40,049 nucleotides of DNA, taken from positions 1 to 40,049 of the forward strand of contig JBDIVL010000037.1 of the NCBI GenBank assembly GCA_039794405.1, given 5' to 3'. Below the pieces are notes generated by a model. It made no database searches and was not told the origin of the DNA. It saw only the letters and a program-made list of their open reading frames with translations. This DNA is from JBDIVL01 sp039794405. Its GTDB lineage: Bacteria > Planctomycetota > Brocadiia > Brocadiales > Brocadiaceae. This document shows positions 8,463 to 17,594 of this stretch, piece by piece; position 1 is the stretch's first letter; each line of letters starts with the position of its first letter. A program made the translations under genes and the position numbers.

Positions 8463-9215
8463 ATGAATAGGGTGTTTTATAAGATGTATTTAACGAGAAA
8501 GTTTTTTTCCTATGCAGGTATCGTACTCATAACACTTTGTCTTTCCGCACAAGGATATGTCAACGCAGAGGGACAAACAAAATATCGCAAGGATTTTTTT
8601 GAAACCGTTGAGCCGATAAAGATGAAAGACCCTTTAGCTCTTGTGCTGGGAGTTATGGATAAAGGGGAGGTATTTACATTTACCTATGCTGATGCTGTAA
8701 AATGTGCAGGTCATTCTTGTCCAGCAGTTGCAGGTGCCTACAAGTCCACACAAATGGCGTTAAAATCCTTATATAGTAGTGAAGTCCCGGTGAGGGGAAA
8801 TATAAAGGTGACTTTTAAGGGTGGTATTGATTATAAGGTAAATGGTCCGATATCACAGGTAGTCACATTCATAACGGGTGCCTCAGCAGAAAATGGATTC
8901 AAGGGACTTGGTCCTGCCGGAAAGTATGGGAGGTATAATCTCATGGCATTTGAAAAAGATAATTTACCCGATTCCAGGGCAATATGCTCTATAGTATTTG
9001 AAAGAATGGATAATGGGAAAAAAGTAGAGGTGACCTATTGCGTTGGACCGGTACCCGTGAATGAGCGTATAGATAAGTTAATGCCTTTGGTAATCTCTGG
9101 TAAGGCATCAGAGGAAGAATCGGCAGAATTTGGGAACTTGTGGCAGGAACGGGTAAAAACGATTCTTTTAAATCCACCGGATGGGACATTTCTCATAAAT
9201 GAGTTGAAGGAATAG
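8463..9215 (+). CDS. Exported FmdE-like protein
   Basis: This 250-residue protein has a signal peptide (about residues 12-35, cleavage near VNAEG), then a domain with DAVKCAGHSCPAVAGAYKS, which resembles the GHxCPG motif of the FmdE/FwdE family (PF02663). In that family the His and Cys bind zinc or another metal. Here the domain is exported and stands alone, so a role in formylmethanofuran chemistry is unlikely; a metal-binding or redox role outside the cytoplasm is an inference. Other conserved-looking pieces are VTFITGASAENGF and VTYCVGPVPV. An AAAGGAG ribosome site precedes the ATG. It diverges from mqnA, and a strong hairpin follows about 180 bases downstream. Confidence 0.78.
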   Translation: MNRVFYKMYLTRKFFSYAGIVLITLCLSAQGYVNAEGQTKYRKDFFETVEPIKMKDPLALVLGVMDKGEVFTFTYADAVKCAGHSCPAVAGAYKSTQMALKSLYSSEVPVRGNIKVTFKGGIDYKVNGPISQVVTFITGASAENGFKGLGPAGKYGRYNLMAFEKDNLPDSRAICSIVFERMDNGKKVEVTYCVGPVPVNERIDKLMPLVISGKASEEESAEFGNLWQERVKTILLNPPDGTFLINELKE

Positions 9216-9396
9216 GGTTGGTTCAATCATCTATGGTTGGACTGTTATGGCGCTAAATCAGGTTTGTATTTGCAGTTTGAAAATGTTTTTTATCAACTCA
9301 ACATCTATGGTAACTTTGTGTCTAATGGAGCAGAACTGATTCCTTATCACTTTCGTGTTACAAGCCTGAATTCGCTTGGGAAATACTGGTAATATT

Positions 9397-9428
9397 AGGG
9401 CAGGGTGAATTTGATTTCGCCCTGCCCT
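9397..9428. terminator. Strong hairpin between convergent genes
   Basis: AGGGCAGGGTGAA (9397-9409) and TTCGCCCTGCCCT (9416-9428) form a 13-bp stem with a six-base loop. It is placed between the FmdE-like gene and the convergent small gene at 9531 and may end transcription both ways, although a clear T-run is missing. Nothing else is seen in 9216-9530. Confidence 0.5.
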
Positions 9429-9530
9429 ATATGATTCATACGCTTGTTTTATTTACTATTTTGGCGAACATAATATTCGCTTCTACAGTGCAATATAAAT
9501 TCATTAATGTTTCAATGAATGACAAGTTTC

Positions 9531-9821
9531 TTAATGCTGGTGTCCTTCGTGCTTATCGGAGCCTTTCTCATCCTCGCAACACTTCTTCAATGCAGTCTCA
9601 CATTTCTTACAGCACACCGTAATAGTCTTTCCCTCACATTCTACTTGTACTCCTTTACCCTTTTCTACGGCCTTTCCGCAAACGACGCACTTGTTTTCAG
9701 CAGCGGCAGCTTCCTTATCGCCGCAACAACTGCTACCTGCGAATATCGTTTTTTCTCCATAAGAGGCTGTTAATACAAATGCAATACTAACCGCACTTAC
9801 AATATATCCAATACGCTTCAC
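9531..9821 (-). CDS. Small exported Cys-rich metal-binding protein
   Basis: The 96-residue protein starts at GTG just after AAGGAGAG. It has a signal peptide (about residues 1-28), an Ala-rich linker with a CC pair, and a compact domain with CVVCGKAVEKGKG, VCCKKCETALKKCC and a His-rich tail ending HEGHQH. The CxxC...CxxC spacing resembles small TRASH/YHS-like treble-clef metal-binding domains, so binding of copper, zinc or a similar ion outside the cytoplasm is likely, but the ligand is an inference. Ten cysteines in fewer than 70 mature residues is striking. It stands alone downstream of the SUMF1-fold gene in the same direction. Confidence 0.75.
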   Translation of the reverse strand: MKRIGYIVSAVSIAFVLTASYGEKTIFAGSSCCGDKEAAAAENKCVVCGKAVEKGKGVQVECEGKTITVCCKKCETALKKCCEDEKGSDKHEGHQH

Positions 9822-9941
9822 ACTTCTCTCCTTTATAAGCTAAATGGTTAACGAATACAAAATAACAATATAAACATTTCAAACATTATAGATATATTCT
9901 CCCTGTTTGTAAAATAAAATGCGTACAGTATTTTTCCGTAT

Positions 9942-11318
9942 TTATTTTTCCTGCACGTCCTTCACGCATCGAAACCCAAGAGATACGTTAAACAATTCTG
10001 GCTGTTCCGATTTTCTTGTATTGGTTCGTACCTGAAAGGGTTTGGAGAAACGAGAGCCGCCCCGTATTACCCGTCTGACACCATTATTGGGGCCTTTTGG
10101 ATTTTTTGATGGAGATTCTGCATAATAAGAGTTCAGGTACCAGTCTGCACACCATTCGTATACGCTACCCGCCATATCATAGCAGCCATAAACGCTTTTT
10201 CCACTTTCAACACTGCCGATTGGCTTTGGTTCACCACTAAGATTGCAGCGTGAGGGGTCCCATTCATTTCCCCATGGAAATTTCCTCCCGTCCATTCCCC
10301 GTGCTGCCTTCTCCCACTCTGCTTCAGTAGGTAAACGCTTTCCTGCCCATGCAGCATAAGCATAGGCATCATACCAGTCAACGCGCGCTACAGGATAGTC
10401 CGGGATGTTGTAGTACTCGTTTTCCCAGAATCGCGGGGTATGGTCTTTTCCACTCGGCTCTCCTTTATAACACTTGCTATGGTCATCTGTCTTCTTTATA
10501 TAATCTAAGAATTCCCAGTACTGGGCATTTGTCACTTCGTAACAATCTATTTCATAAGCATCGAGAAAAACCTTATGTTCTGGAAATGCATCTTCTCTTG
10601 CATCATCTGTTCCCATGAGAAATTCACCTGCCGGAATAATGACACTTTTCTGTTTTTTCTTCTGCTCAGCGAGGGCCTTTCTCATAATCTCGTCCCGGTT
10701 TTTAAAGGTATTTTGGACATTTTGCCGTTTTTCCAATGCCTGTTTTAGGATGACAATGTAACTTTGCACCTCAGTAATATCGCCGGCTGTTGGTGCAAGG
10801 ACGATGTATTTTTGTAAATGGTGGATTGCCTGTTCTACGTTTCCGAGTTTACTATAGAGCCAACCCATGTTGTAATGGAGTGCAGGAAAATCAGGAAACA
10901 CTTCTTCTGCCTTCTTATACGACTCCATTGCAAAATCGTATGATTCAGCGTCACAGTAATCGCTACCTTCTTTATAATATTTTTTTGCGAGTTCTATTTT
11001 TTGCTTTTCTGCATCTTCCGCCTGGATAGGAAGATGGGCATCAAGTGGCACAAGTTCTTTTCCATGCTCCTTGCAAAACTTTTCTCCTGGTGTACCTTCT
11101 TTTTTACATTCAGGGCACACCATTTTTACAGGAATTTCAATTAATTTGGTTCCATCATCGCCGCAAAATTTTGTTTTTTCGGAGTATATCTTATTGCATG
11201 AAGGGCATTTTTTTACCATTGTCTTCGATGCAGAGGTTTCATCAGCACAGAGAGTAGAAATGGAAACAAAACACGATACGATACAACAAAACAAAGAGAT
11301 ACAATAAAATTTCTTCAT
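9942..11318 (-). CDS. Exported zinc-ribbon, TPR and SUMF1-fold protein
   Basis: The 458-residue protein has a signal peptide (about 1-25), two zinc-ribbon motifs (KCPSCNKIYSEKTKFCGDDG and CPECKKEGTPGEKFCKEHG), a pair of TPR-type helices (about residues 110-185), and a C-terminal formylglycine-generating-enzyme (SUMF1) fold from IPAGEFLMGTDD to LGFRCVKD. True sulfatase-activating enzymes carry two cysteines in the GGSW..C....CR segment; here the region reads RGGSRFSKPFQVRTNTR with none, so it is probably a non-catalytic or differently acting SUMF1-fold protein. AAGGAG precedes the ATG closely. It lies directly downstream of valS in the same direction (73-base gap). Confidence 0.85.
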   Translation of the reverse strand: MKKFYCISLFCCIVSCFVSISTLCADETSASKTMVKKCPSCNKIYSEKTKFCGDDGTKLIEIPVKMVCPECKKEGTPGEKFCKEHGKELVPLDAHLPIQAEDAEKQKIELAKKYYKEGSDYCDAESYDFAMESYKKAEEVFPDFPALHYNMGWLYSKLGNVEQAIHHLQKYIVLAPTAGDITEVQSYIVILKQALEKRQNVQNTFKNRDEIMRKALAEQKKKQKSVIIPAGEFLMGTDDAREDAFPEHKVFLDAYEIDCYEVTNAQYWEFLDYIKKTDDHSKCYKGEPSGKDHTPRFWENEYYNIPDYPVARVDWYDAYAYAAWAGKRLPTEAEWEKAARGMDGRKFPWGNEWDPSRCNLSGEPKPIGSVESGKSVYGCYDMAGSVYEWCADWYLNSYYAESPSKNPKGPNNGVRRVIRGGSRFSKPFQVRTNTRKSEQPELFNVSLGFRCVKDVQEK

Positions 11319-11391
11319 ATGCTCCTTACCTTAAACACGTTCATTAATCTAGTAGATTTAAATATTTTCTTACTGCGTAATACCTTCATCT

Positions 11392-14130
11392 TTACCCAAA
11401 GTCACTCAATATAAGCTTTACTTTTTGTATTTGTTCTAACAATTCTTTTTCCCGATTCTGTTCCATTGCTACGACGTGTGCAGGTGCCCTTGCAATAAAA
11501 TTTTTATTATGGAGTTTCTGCTGTACGATATGCAGATGTTCCTCAAGTTGTTTCAGATGTTTTAGCTGACGCTCTTTTTCTGCTGCCTGATCGATAATCC
11601 CGGTAAGTGGTACAAATACTTGTATCTGCCCTCCGGTGGTTAGTCCACTTGATATATCGAGGTCGCCAGAGAGGTCTATCCGTCCAATGACTTCAGAAGC
11701 AGAATTTTCCGGTTTAGGAAGATCTTTACCGATATCTATATGTTCAAGATTTGCCATTCTCTTAAGGAGGTTTGAATGTTCTTCCAAGTCAAGTTCACCA
11801 TCCCCGGAAACTGAGATCACCGCGTGGAGTTTTTGTTTTTCCATGATATTCATCTTACTTCGTATATTACGAATAGCCCGGATAATGTCCTGTAAGACGG
11901 CCATGTTTTTCTCGGAGAACTGGCTCTCGTACCGTTTATCCTGCGTTGGCCAGGCATTACACATAAGACTTTCACTGCGCATATCTTCCTGGATATTGAT
12001 TTTATTCTCATAGATAACTTTTTTTAAATTTTGCCACAGTTCTTCTGTAATGAAAGGGATAAATGGGTGTAAAAGGTGTAATATCTGATTAAAAACCTTT
12101 GCCAGCACTGTTTGTACTACTTTTTTGTCCTTAGAACTTACCGGCTGGTAGAGACGTGCCTTTACGATTTCCAGGTACCAGTCACAGAAGGAGTGCCAGG
12201 TAAAGTCGTAGATCTTCATGGTCGCATCATTGAATTTGAACTGTTCCAGGGATGCGGTACATGCCTCAATTGTTGAATTTAACCTGCTCAGGATCCATCT
12301 GTCTTCAAATTGATAGTCTGAAAATTCATGCTGAATCTCCTCCGGATGTTCCTCCTGCAAATTCATCAGAATAAATCGGGCGGCATTCCACAATTTGTTA
12401 GTGAAGTTACGTCCCATCTCAAACTTACTCTCAGAGAGCTTTATGTCCTGACCTTCTGTGGTCAAGATAATGATTGAGAACCGTACCGCATCCGCACCGT
12501 ACTTATCGATCATGACAAGAGGGTCAATACCGTTGCCCAGGGATTTACTCATTTTCCTTCCCTGCTCATCGAGAATCGTACCATGGATGTAGACGTTAGA
12601 AAAAGGAACCTGATGCATGATCTCAAGTCCCATCATGACCATTCGTGCAACCCAGAAATAAATAATCCCGCGGTCGGTAACAAGGGTAGATGTCGGATAA
12701 TAGTATTTCAATTCCGGAGTTTCTTTGGGCCAGCCCATAGTAGAAAATGGCCACAAGGCAGAGCTAAACCACGTGTCAAGCACATCATTATCTTGTTTCA
12801 ATTCTGTGCTGCCACATTTTGAACATACCGCTGGTATCCCATGTGATACGGTAATTCTACTGCAGTCCTGACAATACCAAGCAGGGATACGGTGTCCCCA
12901 CCAGATTTGTCTTGAAATACACCAGTCACGTACGTTCTCAAGCCAGCTCAAATAGATCTTTTCCCAGCGGTCAGGGAAAAAGATTACCCGTTTTTCCCGT
13001 GATGCCTGGATAGCCGCATCTGCAAGAGGACGCATCTTAACAAACCACTGGTCAGAAATATAAGGTTCGATGACTGTATGGCATCGATAACAATGTCCAA
13101 CTGAATGCTTATGGGCAGTGACCTTTTCGATAAATTTCTTTAATTTTAACTCTTCTACTAATGCATTTCTGCATTCAAACCGGTCCAGTCCCTCATAATC
13201 TCCGGCGTTTTCGTTCATGACTCCATTCTCCTGCATAACGACAACAGACGACAGATTATGGCGTTTGCCCATTTCAAAATCATTGGGATCATGGGCTGGT
13301 GTAACCTTAACGGCTCCTGTTCCAAAAGTCGGGTCTACAAGCTCGTCAGCAATGATTGGTAACTCACGCCCTACAATAGGCAAGGTAAGGACCTCTCCAA
13401 TCATATCCTTATAGCGGTCATCTTTCGGATTAACCGCCACAGCTACGTCACCTAACATAGTCTCAGGCCGGGTCGTGGCTACGATAACATAAAGATGAGG
13501 GGCATCCCTGAACGGATACATAATATACCAAAGATTTCCTTCATGTTCTTCATGTTCAACTTCATCATCAGCCAGGGCTGTTGAGCAACGGGGACACCAG
13601 TTGATCATGTACTTGCCCTTATAGACGAGTCCTTTTTCAAAAAGACGTACAAAAGTCTCCTTTACAGCGGACGAGAGACCCTCGTCCATCGTAAATCGCT
13701 CCCGTGTCCAATCACAGGAACTCCCTAGTTTTTTCAACTGTTTAATAATAGTTGAACCATATTGATTTTTCCATTTCCAGACTTCTTCTATAAAACGTTC
13801 TCTCCCTAAATGTTCACGTTTAACATGTTTGGCTGCCAATTCCCTTTCGACCACATTTTGAGTGGCAATGCCGGCATGGTCTGTACCTGGCATCCATAAG
13901 GTATTGAATCCCTGCATGCGCCTCCAACGGATTAAAATATCCTGGATGATATTATTTAAGGCATGCCCCATATGGAGTACTCCCGTTACGTTTGGTGGGG
14001 GAATCACAATTGTGTACGGTTTTTGAGATGTGTCCGGTTTCCTGTGAAAAAATCCTTTTTCCTCCCAAAAACGATACCACTTGTCATCTATTTCTTTAGG
14101 ATTGTATTGCGGTGATAGTTTTGTCTGCAT
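11392..14130 (-). CDS. valS: Valyl-tRNA synthetase
   Basis: The 912-residue class I synthetase contains the HIGH-type motif PPPNVTGVLHMGHAL near residue 48, the editing (CP1) domain with TTRPETMLGD and GTGAVKVTPAHDPND, zinc-binding Cys pairs (CPRC, CYRC, CQDCS...CSKC), the KMSKS motif in GRKMSKSLGN, the anticodon-binding helical domain and the C-terminal coiled-coil arm typical of ValS. It attaches valine to tRNA-Val and edits threonine. Length is normal. GAGG lies some distance upstream of the ATG, so the ribosome site is weak. The spacer before it is packed with short palindromes. Confidence 0.97.
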   Translation of the reverse strand: MQTKLSPQYNPKEIDDKWYRFWEEKGFFHRKPDTSQKPYTIVIPPPNVTGVLHMGHALNNIIQDILIRWRRMQGFNTLWMPGTDHAGIATQNVVERELAAKHVKREHLGRERFIEEVWKWKNQYGSTIIKQLKKLGSSCDWTRERFTMDEGLSSAVKETFVRLFEKGLVYKGKYMINWCPRCSTALADDEVEHEEHEGNLWYIMYPFRDAPHLYVIVATTRPETMLGDVAVAVNPKDDRYKDMIGEVLTLPIVGRELPIIADELVDPTFGTGAVKVTPAHDPNDFEMGKRHNLSSVVVMQENGVMNENAGDYEGLDRFECRNALVEELKLKKFIEKVTAHKHSVGHCYRCHTVIEPYISDQWFVKMRPLADAAIQASREKRVIFFPDRWEKIYLSWLENVRDWCISRQIWWGHRIPAWYCQDCSRITVSHGIPAVCSKCGSTELKQDNDVLDTWFSSALWPFSTMGWPKETPELKYYYPTSTLVTDRGIIYFWVARMVMMGLEIMHQVPFSNVYIHGTILDEQGRKMSKSLGNGIDPLVMIDKYGADAVRFSIIILTTEGQDIKLSESKFEMGRNFTNKLWNAARFILMNLQEEHPEEIQHEFSDYQFEDRWILSRLNSTIEACTASLEQFKFNDATMKIYDFTWHSFCDWYLEIVKARLYQPVSSKDKKVVQTVLAKVFNQILHLLHPFIPFITEELWQNLKKVIYENKINIQEDMRSESLMCNAWPTQDKRYESQFSEKNMAVLQDIIRAIRNIRSKMNIMEKQKLHAVISVSGDGELDLEEHSNLLKRMANLEHIDIGKDLPKPENSASEVIGRIDLSGDLDISSGLTTGGQIQVFVPLTGIIDQAAEKERQLKHLKQLEEHLHIVQQKLHNKNFIARAPAHVVAMEQNREKELLEQIQKVKLILSDFG

Positions 14131-14165
14131 TGCTTTTTATCTTGTAGTCCTCTTTTGTTATCGAC

Positions 14166-14395
14166 GGGCATAAATTTATGCCCAGGATTTTAATACCATA
14201 GTAGGGGCGTATTGCAATACGTCCTACATCAGTAAAAACAAAAGTAGAGACGACCCACAGGGTCGCCTCTACAAAAGTTGTTGGGTTTTTGTCTTTTAAA
14301 ACCCAACCTAATTTAACGTATAAGAATTTCAAACCGCCTATGTAGCCATGTAGGGTGGGCATTGCCCACCAAAAACAAGCAACGTGGACGAGTGA
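14166..14395. repeat. Cluster of five palindromic repeats upstream of valS
   Basis: Five hairpins follow one another: GGGCATAAATTTATGCCC (14166-14183), a GTAGGGGCGTATT palindrome (14201-14227), a GTAGAGACGACCC palindrome (14244-14272), TTGGGTTTT with AAAACCCAA (14281-14306, followed by the CCTAATTTAACGTATAAG repeat to 14333), and a half copy of the 3259 element (14350-14395). No gene is supported here; the 103-codon open frame across it is repeat sequence. Confidence 0.65.
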
Positions 14396-14445
14396 GCGAT
14401 GGTTCACCGAAACATCTAAACATCTAAAGTTACCGAATTTATATA

Positions 14446-16584
14446 CTATTGCTCCCGGTCCATTTCGAAAAGAGTGACTGAATAAGAGATCTTTGTTCCG
14501 CTCCGGTCAACCTCTATGGTACAGGTATCACCAAACTGCTTTGTTTGAAGATAATGGACAAGTTCCAAAAAATCTTTCATGGCCTTTCCATCAATGAAAA
14601 GGATAACATCACCCACCATAAGTCCTGATTTTTCTGCAGGGCTTTCCGGCCGCACTTCCTGAATAATCAGTTTATTATCCTTTACATTTTGGAGTTGGAT
14701 TCCCAAATATATCCGCTTTTTGGGTGCTTCTACAGGAGGAATGATCCAAACAAAATCAGCAGGTTCAAGCGGAATATTCGGTAAAAAAAGATCGTGTTCT
14801 GCTGGAGGTTTCCTCCCCTCGAATTCTGCCGGATAAATTGTATAGTAGGGCAGGGCGATACGTTGAAACACCCTTTTCGGGATTCCGAAATCATAGATTA
14901 TATGACCGTTTCCTGCAAAAGTGATGAACTTTTTATCTTTACCTTCCCACGAAGACAGATAATTAACCGTCGTTTGGGCCATGTATTCCTCCCATAAAGA
15001 CTGCACGTCATTATATTTTTCAAAATCCGTTGAACTTTTTACATGACCATGGATGGCCTGTTCTAAATAGACCTTATGGAAGAAATCTGTTGTATCAATT
15101 TCTGGTAACTGTTTTCTCTCTTCTTCACTCAAATCTTTTAATCCGCCTTTGCTTACCAATTTTACCAGGGCTTTTGGAGCGTTTAAAGCAATGACAGGGA
15201 TTTTTTTTTCCCGGGCAAAGTCCAGGATATCTTTATATAAATCATAGTCATATCCCCATTCTTTATTCCAATGTGTTTCCTCCAGGAATGTCTTCTCATC
15301 GGTCTCACCGGCAATCCAATGGTCTAAGAATGGTTGATATGGTCTTGTAAACATTTCCATGCCGATAGCCAGGTTATCTCCGAATTTCTCATAACATGCC
15401 TTCAGGATCTTTAACTGTACCTGATGAGCCGCTTTGTTTGCATGGGATTCTCCAACATAGATAATATTGGCACATTCAAAAAAACGGGCTAGATCTGAAA
15501 ATTCTATCTTTTCTCCTGTTGGGATATGGATAATATCGCCAAGACTAACTTCTGGCGGGAAGTTTTTTAACCTATCTGCTTCCGGAAATGCATCCATTGG
15601 TAAAAGAAGATAAAAAGCCAAAAGAAATAATAGTGCCTTGGCAAAACCTTTCATCCAAAGGTGTTTGGCAAGACTTTTCAAAACCCTGAAGATATTAAAT
15701 CCTATTGGTACCAGCTTGGGAAGTAAAAAATCAGGCACCTTTACTGAAGACAATGATTCTCCAAAGATTTCAATCCTGGCCATATTTTGTTCTCCTATAT
15801 TGTGTTCCTTTGCTGCTTTTAAAAGAGGTACCTGAGATGGAGGAATATGAAGAACTTCTGCTAGTACCCGGTCAATAGCAATACAGTCAATACCTCCAAA
15901 GATTAAAGAAACTTGCTTCGGTACTCCACCTGACGGTCCGCGTCCTTCCATTGCTGTAACCGCATCGACAACGGTAAAGGCAGGTTTGACAGCTTGGTAA
16001 TTGGCTAACAACATCTCTGTATACCAGCCAAGATTATCATTTGAAGTAAAATGCCGCCATGCCTTTCTCTTTCCACTGACACATCCATACATATTCTTTA
16101 CTGCGGCGGTATACAGTAACTGTACATGTGCCTTAAGCTTGGGGAGATTTATTATGGCATCTACATCAAGCGCCTTACCTGAAACTGAAAGCGAAAATGG
16201 AATTGATCCGCATTTTGCCTTTACCTTACGTGGTGCGTTGAGTTCAATAATTTCAATGCCATGTTCTTCTGCAAAACGGTCCAGGCCTGCCCGGCTTGCA
16301 ATCTTTGATACGGCACCGAAGGCTGGACTGTCACCAATAATTGGTGTTGCACCTATATCCAGCACCTTTTTTGCTACTGTTTCTACGATCGTGGGATGGG
16401 TAATTATACACTCTTCCGGCAGGCTTTCCCTCAGAAGATTCGGTTTTAATAGCACCCTCATTCCCTTTTTTATCAAGGTATGGATGCCACCAAAATAACC
16501 AAAGGTTTGGTCTATAGCTGCAGAGACCTTTTCCCTGTCGTAGTTGGTGCAACGAACAATAGAAACACCTGTTATGTCTGCCAT
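14446..16584 (-). CDS. DUF362-ChaN-PDZ fusion protein
   Basis: The 712-residue protein joins three domains. Residues about 1-300 are DUF362 (LLKPNLLRE, IGDSPAFGAV, INLPKLKAHVQLLYTAAVKNMYG, VVDAVTAMEGRGPSGG). A hydrophobic helix follows (about 318-335, FAKALLFLLAFYLLLPM). Then comes a ChaN/Tiki-like haem-binding domain (IIYVGESHANKAAHQVQ, GMEMFTRPYQPFLDHW, FAGNGHIIYDFGIPKRV), and last a PDZ domain (GIQLQNVKDN, SPAEKSGLMVGDVILFIDG). The middle helix resembles a signal peptide and starts after a Met (WMKGFAKALL), so ChaN-PDZ may be exported while DUF362 stays inside, or an internal start may give a separate product. ChaN binds iron or haem in other bacteria. Function here is unknown. Confidence 0.85.
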   Translation of the reverse strand: MADITGVSIVRCTNYDREKVSAAIDQTFGYFGGIHTLIKKGMRVLLKPNLLRESLPEECIITHPTIVETVAKKVLDIGATPIIGDSPAFGAVSKIASRAGLDRFAEEHGIEIIELNAPRKVKAKCGSIPFSLSVSGKALDVDAIINLPKLKAHVQLLYTAAVKNMYGCVSGKRKAWRHFTSNDNLGWYTEMLLANYQAVKPAFTVVDAVTAMEGRGPSGGVPKQVSLIFGGIDCIAIDRVLAEVLHIPPSQVPLLKAAKEHNIGEQNMARIEIFGESLSSVKVPDFLLPKLVPIGFNIFRVLKSLAKHLWMKGFAKALLFLLAFYLLLPMDAFPEADRLKNFPPEVSLGDIIHIPTGEKIEFSDLARFFECANIIYVGESHANKAAHQVQLKILKACYEKFGDNLAIGMEMFTRPYQPFLDHWIAGETDEKTFLEETHWNKEWGYDYDLYKDILDFAREKKIPVIALNAPKALVKLVSKGGLKDLSEEERKQLPEIDTTDFFHKVYLEQAIHGHVKSSTDFEKYNDVQSLWEEYMAQTTVNYLSSWEGKDKKFITFAGNGHIIYDFGIPKRVFQRIALPYYTIYPAEFEGRKPPAEHDLFLPNIPLEPADFVWIIPPVEAPKKRIYLGIQLQNVKDNKLIIQEVRPESPAEKSGLMVGDVILFIDGKAMKDFLELVHYLQTKQFGDTCTIEVDRSGTKISYSVTLFEMDREQ

Positions 16585-16621
16585 ACTGGATTTAAGAATA
16601 TTATAATCTGATATTCAGATT

Positions 16622-16760
16622 CTATCCGAAAACAAAAATTGTCTTCCGTATAAAGTGAAACGGGTAAGGAACTTCTGCCTTCCTGTAAGAGATACTCTTG
16701 GCTCTCTCGTTGTCCAGAATGATATCATGGATTCCCGGACAGATCCTTAATAAAAATATA
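16622..16760 (-). other. Possible gene fragment without a start codon
   Basis: The leftward frame ending at TAG (16622-16624) stays open for about 45 codons (including ICPGIHDIILDNERAK and then KAEVPYPFHF) and has a protein-like composition, but no ATG or GTG start with a ribosome site was found. It may be a relic of the 3' end of a lost gene. Otherwise nothing is seen in 16585-16836. Confidence 0.2.
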
Positions 16761-16836
16761 ATAACAGAATAATATACTATTTTTCAGTTATTAATCAAAT
16801 ATTCATTTTATTTATTTACAGATACTTACACCTTTT

Positions 16837-17520
16837 CTATGGTTGAATCCACCATTTCCTTTTCTTTTCAGGGACATCAGTTGTGCGAAATGAGAAAAAG
16901 AGAAGCACCTTGCGAAAGTTATTGTATGAGAACCCACTGACAGGGCCGATAGCAAGAACCTGTTTGCCCGTTGTTCTTTCGTAAGCATTAATAGAGAATT
17001 TGGCAATACCTGTTTGTTTAATGGATTTAAAAAGGGCAATTTCCGGAATTTCAAATGTCCCGACTAAAGGGATCGGTATAGGAATCGCAGGCATCCCTAT
17101 CAGGGAATCCGAGCGGTCAATTGAGTGTGCACCCGAGGTAATAACAATAATTATTTCGGCATCTTTCTCGTCTTCTACCATGAATGCACCCTGCTTCCCT
17201 AATAAAACCGATACCAGGCCAATTGCATATATCTTATTGTTAAAATTTTCAATAGCATACGTTTTATCACTAAAATTTTCAATAGCATGCATCATATTAT
17301 TGACGTATTGAATATCGTTTGTATTAAGAAATACTTTCTTGTTTGCCAATTTTGCTAAATCTAATCCTTCTAACGCCCTGTCAACGGCGGTGCTTACGAG
17401 TAGTTGCTCTAATGCAGTTTTTGTAGGATCTGTGGTACGGGGTGTCCCCATGCAACCTCCGGTACAAAGGATACCAATCACTCCAGCTAATACACGAAAC
17501 GGTAGTTTTGATGTTTTCAT
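16837..17520 (-). CDS. Lipoprotein of unknown function
   Basis: The 227-residue protein has a lipoprotein signal peptide with the lipobox GILCTGGC (Cys near residue 23), followed by a Thr/Pro-rich linker and a mixed domain. The overall pattern (a secreted domain with VEDEKDAEIIIVITSG, then a Pro/Ile-rich loop and KFSINAYERTTGKQVLAIGP) resembles planctomycete lipoproteins grouped as DUF6655, though this is from memory. A 10-residue segment (HAIENFSDKT, YAIENFNNKI) is tandemly duplicated, with 18 identical bases at 17241-17258 and 17271-17288. It is probably anchored to a membrane outside the cytoplasm. It lies just downstream of the P-type ATPase gene in the same direction, but a MITE-end-like motif separates them. 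Confidence 0.75.
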   Translation of the reverse strand: MKTSKLPFRVLAGVIGILCTGGCMGTPRTTDPTKTALEQLLVSTAVDRALEGLDLAKLANKKVFLNTNDIQYVNNMMHAIENFSDKTYAIENFNNKIYAIGLVSVLLGKQGAFMVEDEKDAEIIIVITSGAHSIDRSDSLIGMPAIPIPIPLVGTFEIPEIALFKSIKQTGIAKFSINAYERTTGKQVLAIGPVSGFSYNNFRKVLLFFSFRTTDVPEKKRKWWIQP

Positions 17521-17549
17521 TCTCTCCTCCTATCGCTCAAAATTATGTA

Positions 17550-17578
17550 TGTTCGGTTTCATCCTTGGAGTGCTACAG
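17550..17578 (+). repeat. Solo copy of a MITE-end-like motif
   Basis: TGTTCGGTTTCATCC followed by TTGGAGTGCTACAG matches the right end of the element at 22361-22389 closely. It lies in the short gap between the lipoprotein start and the ATPase stop codon. Confidence 0.5.
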
Positions 17579-17594
17579 ATTCCTCTTCATTATT

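Noticed and set aside
9431..9773. Rightward open frames of 63 and 84 codons
   Set aside because: They lie opposite the small Cys-rich gene at 9531-9821, which has a signal peptide and ribosome site.
14096..14407. A 103-codon leftward open frame upstream of valS
   Set aside because: It runs through five palindromic repeats and overlaps the valS start; no protein-like pattern or ribosome site.
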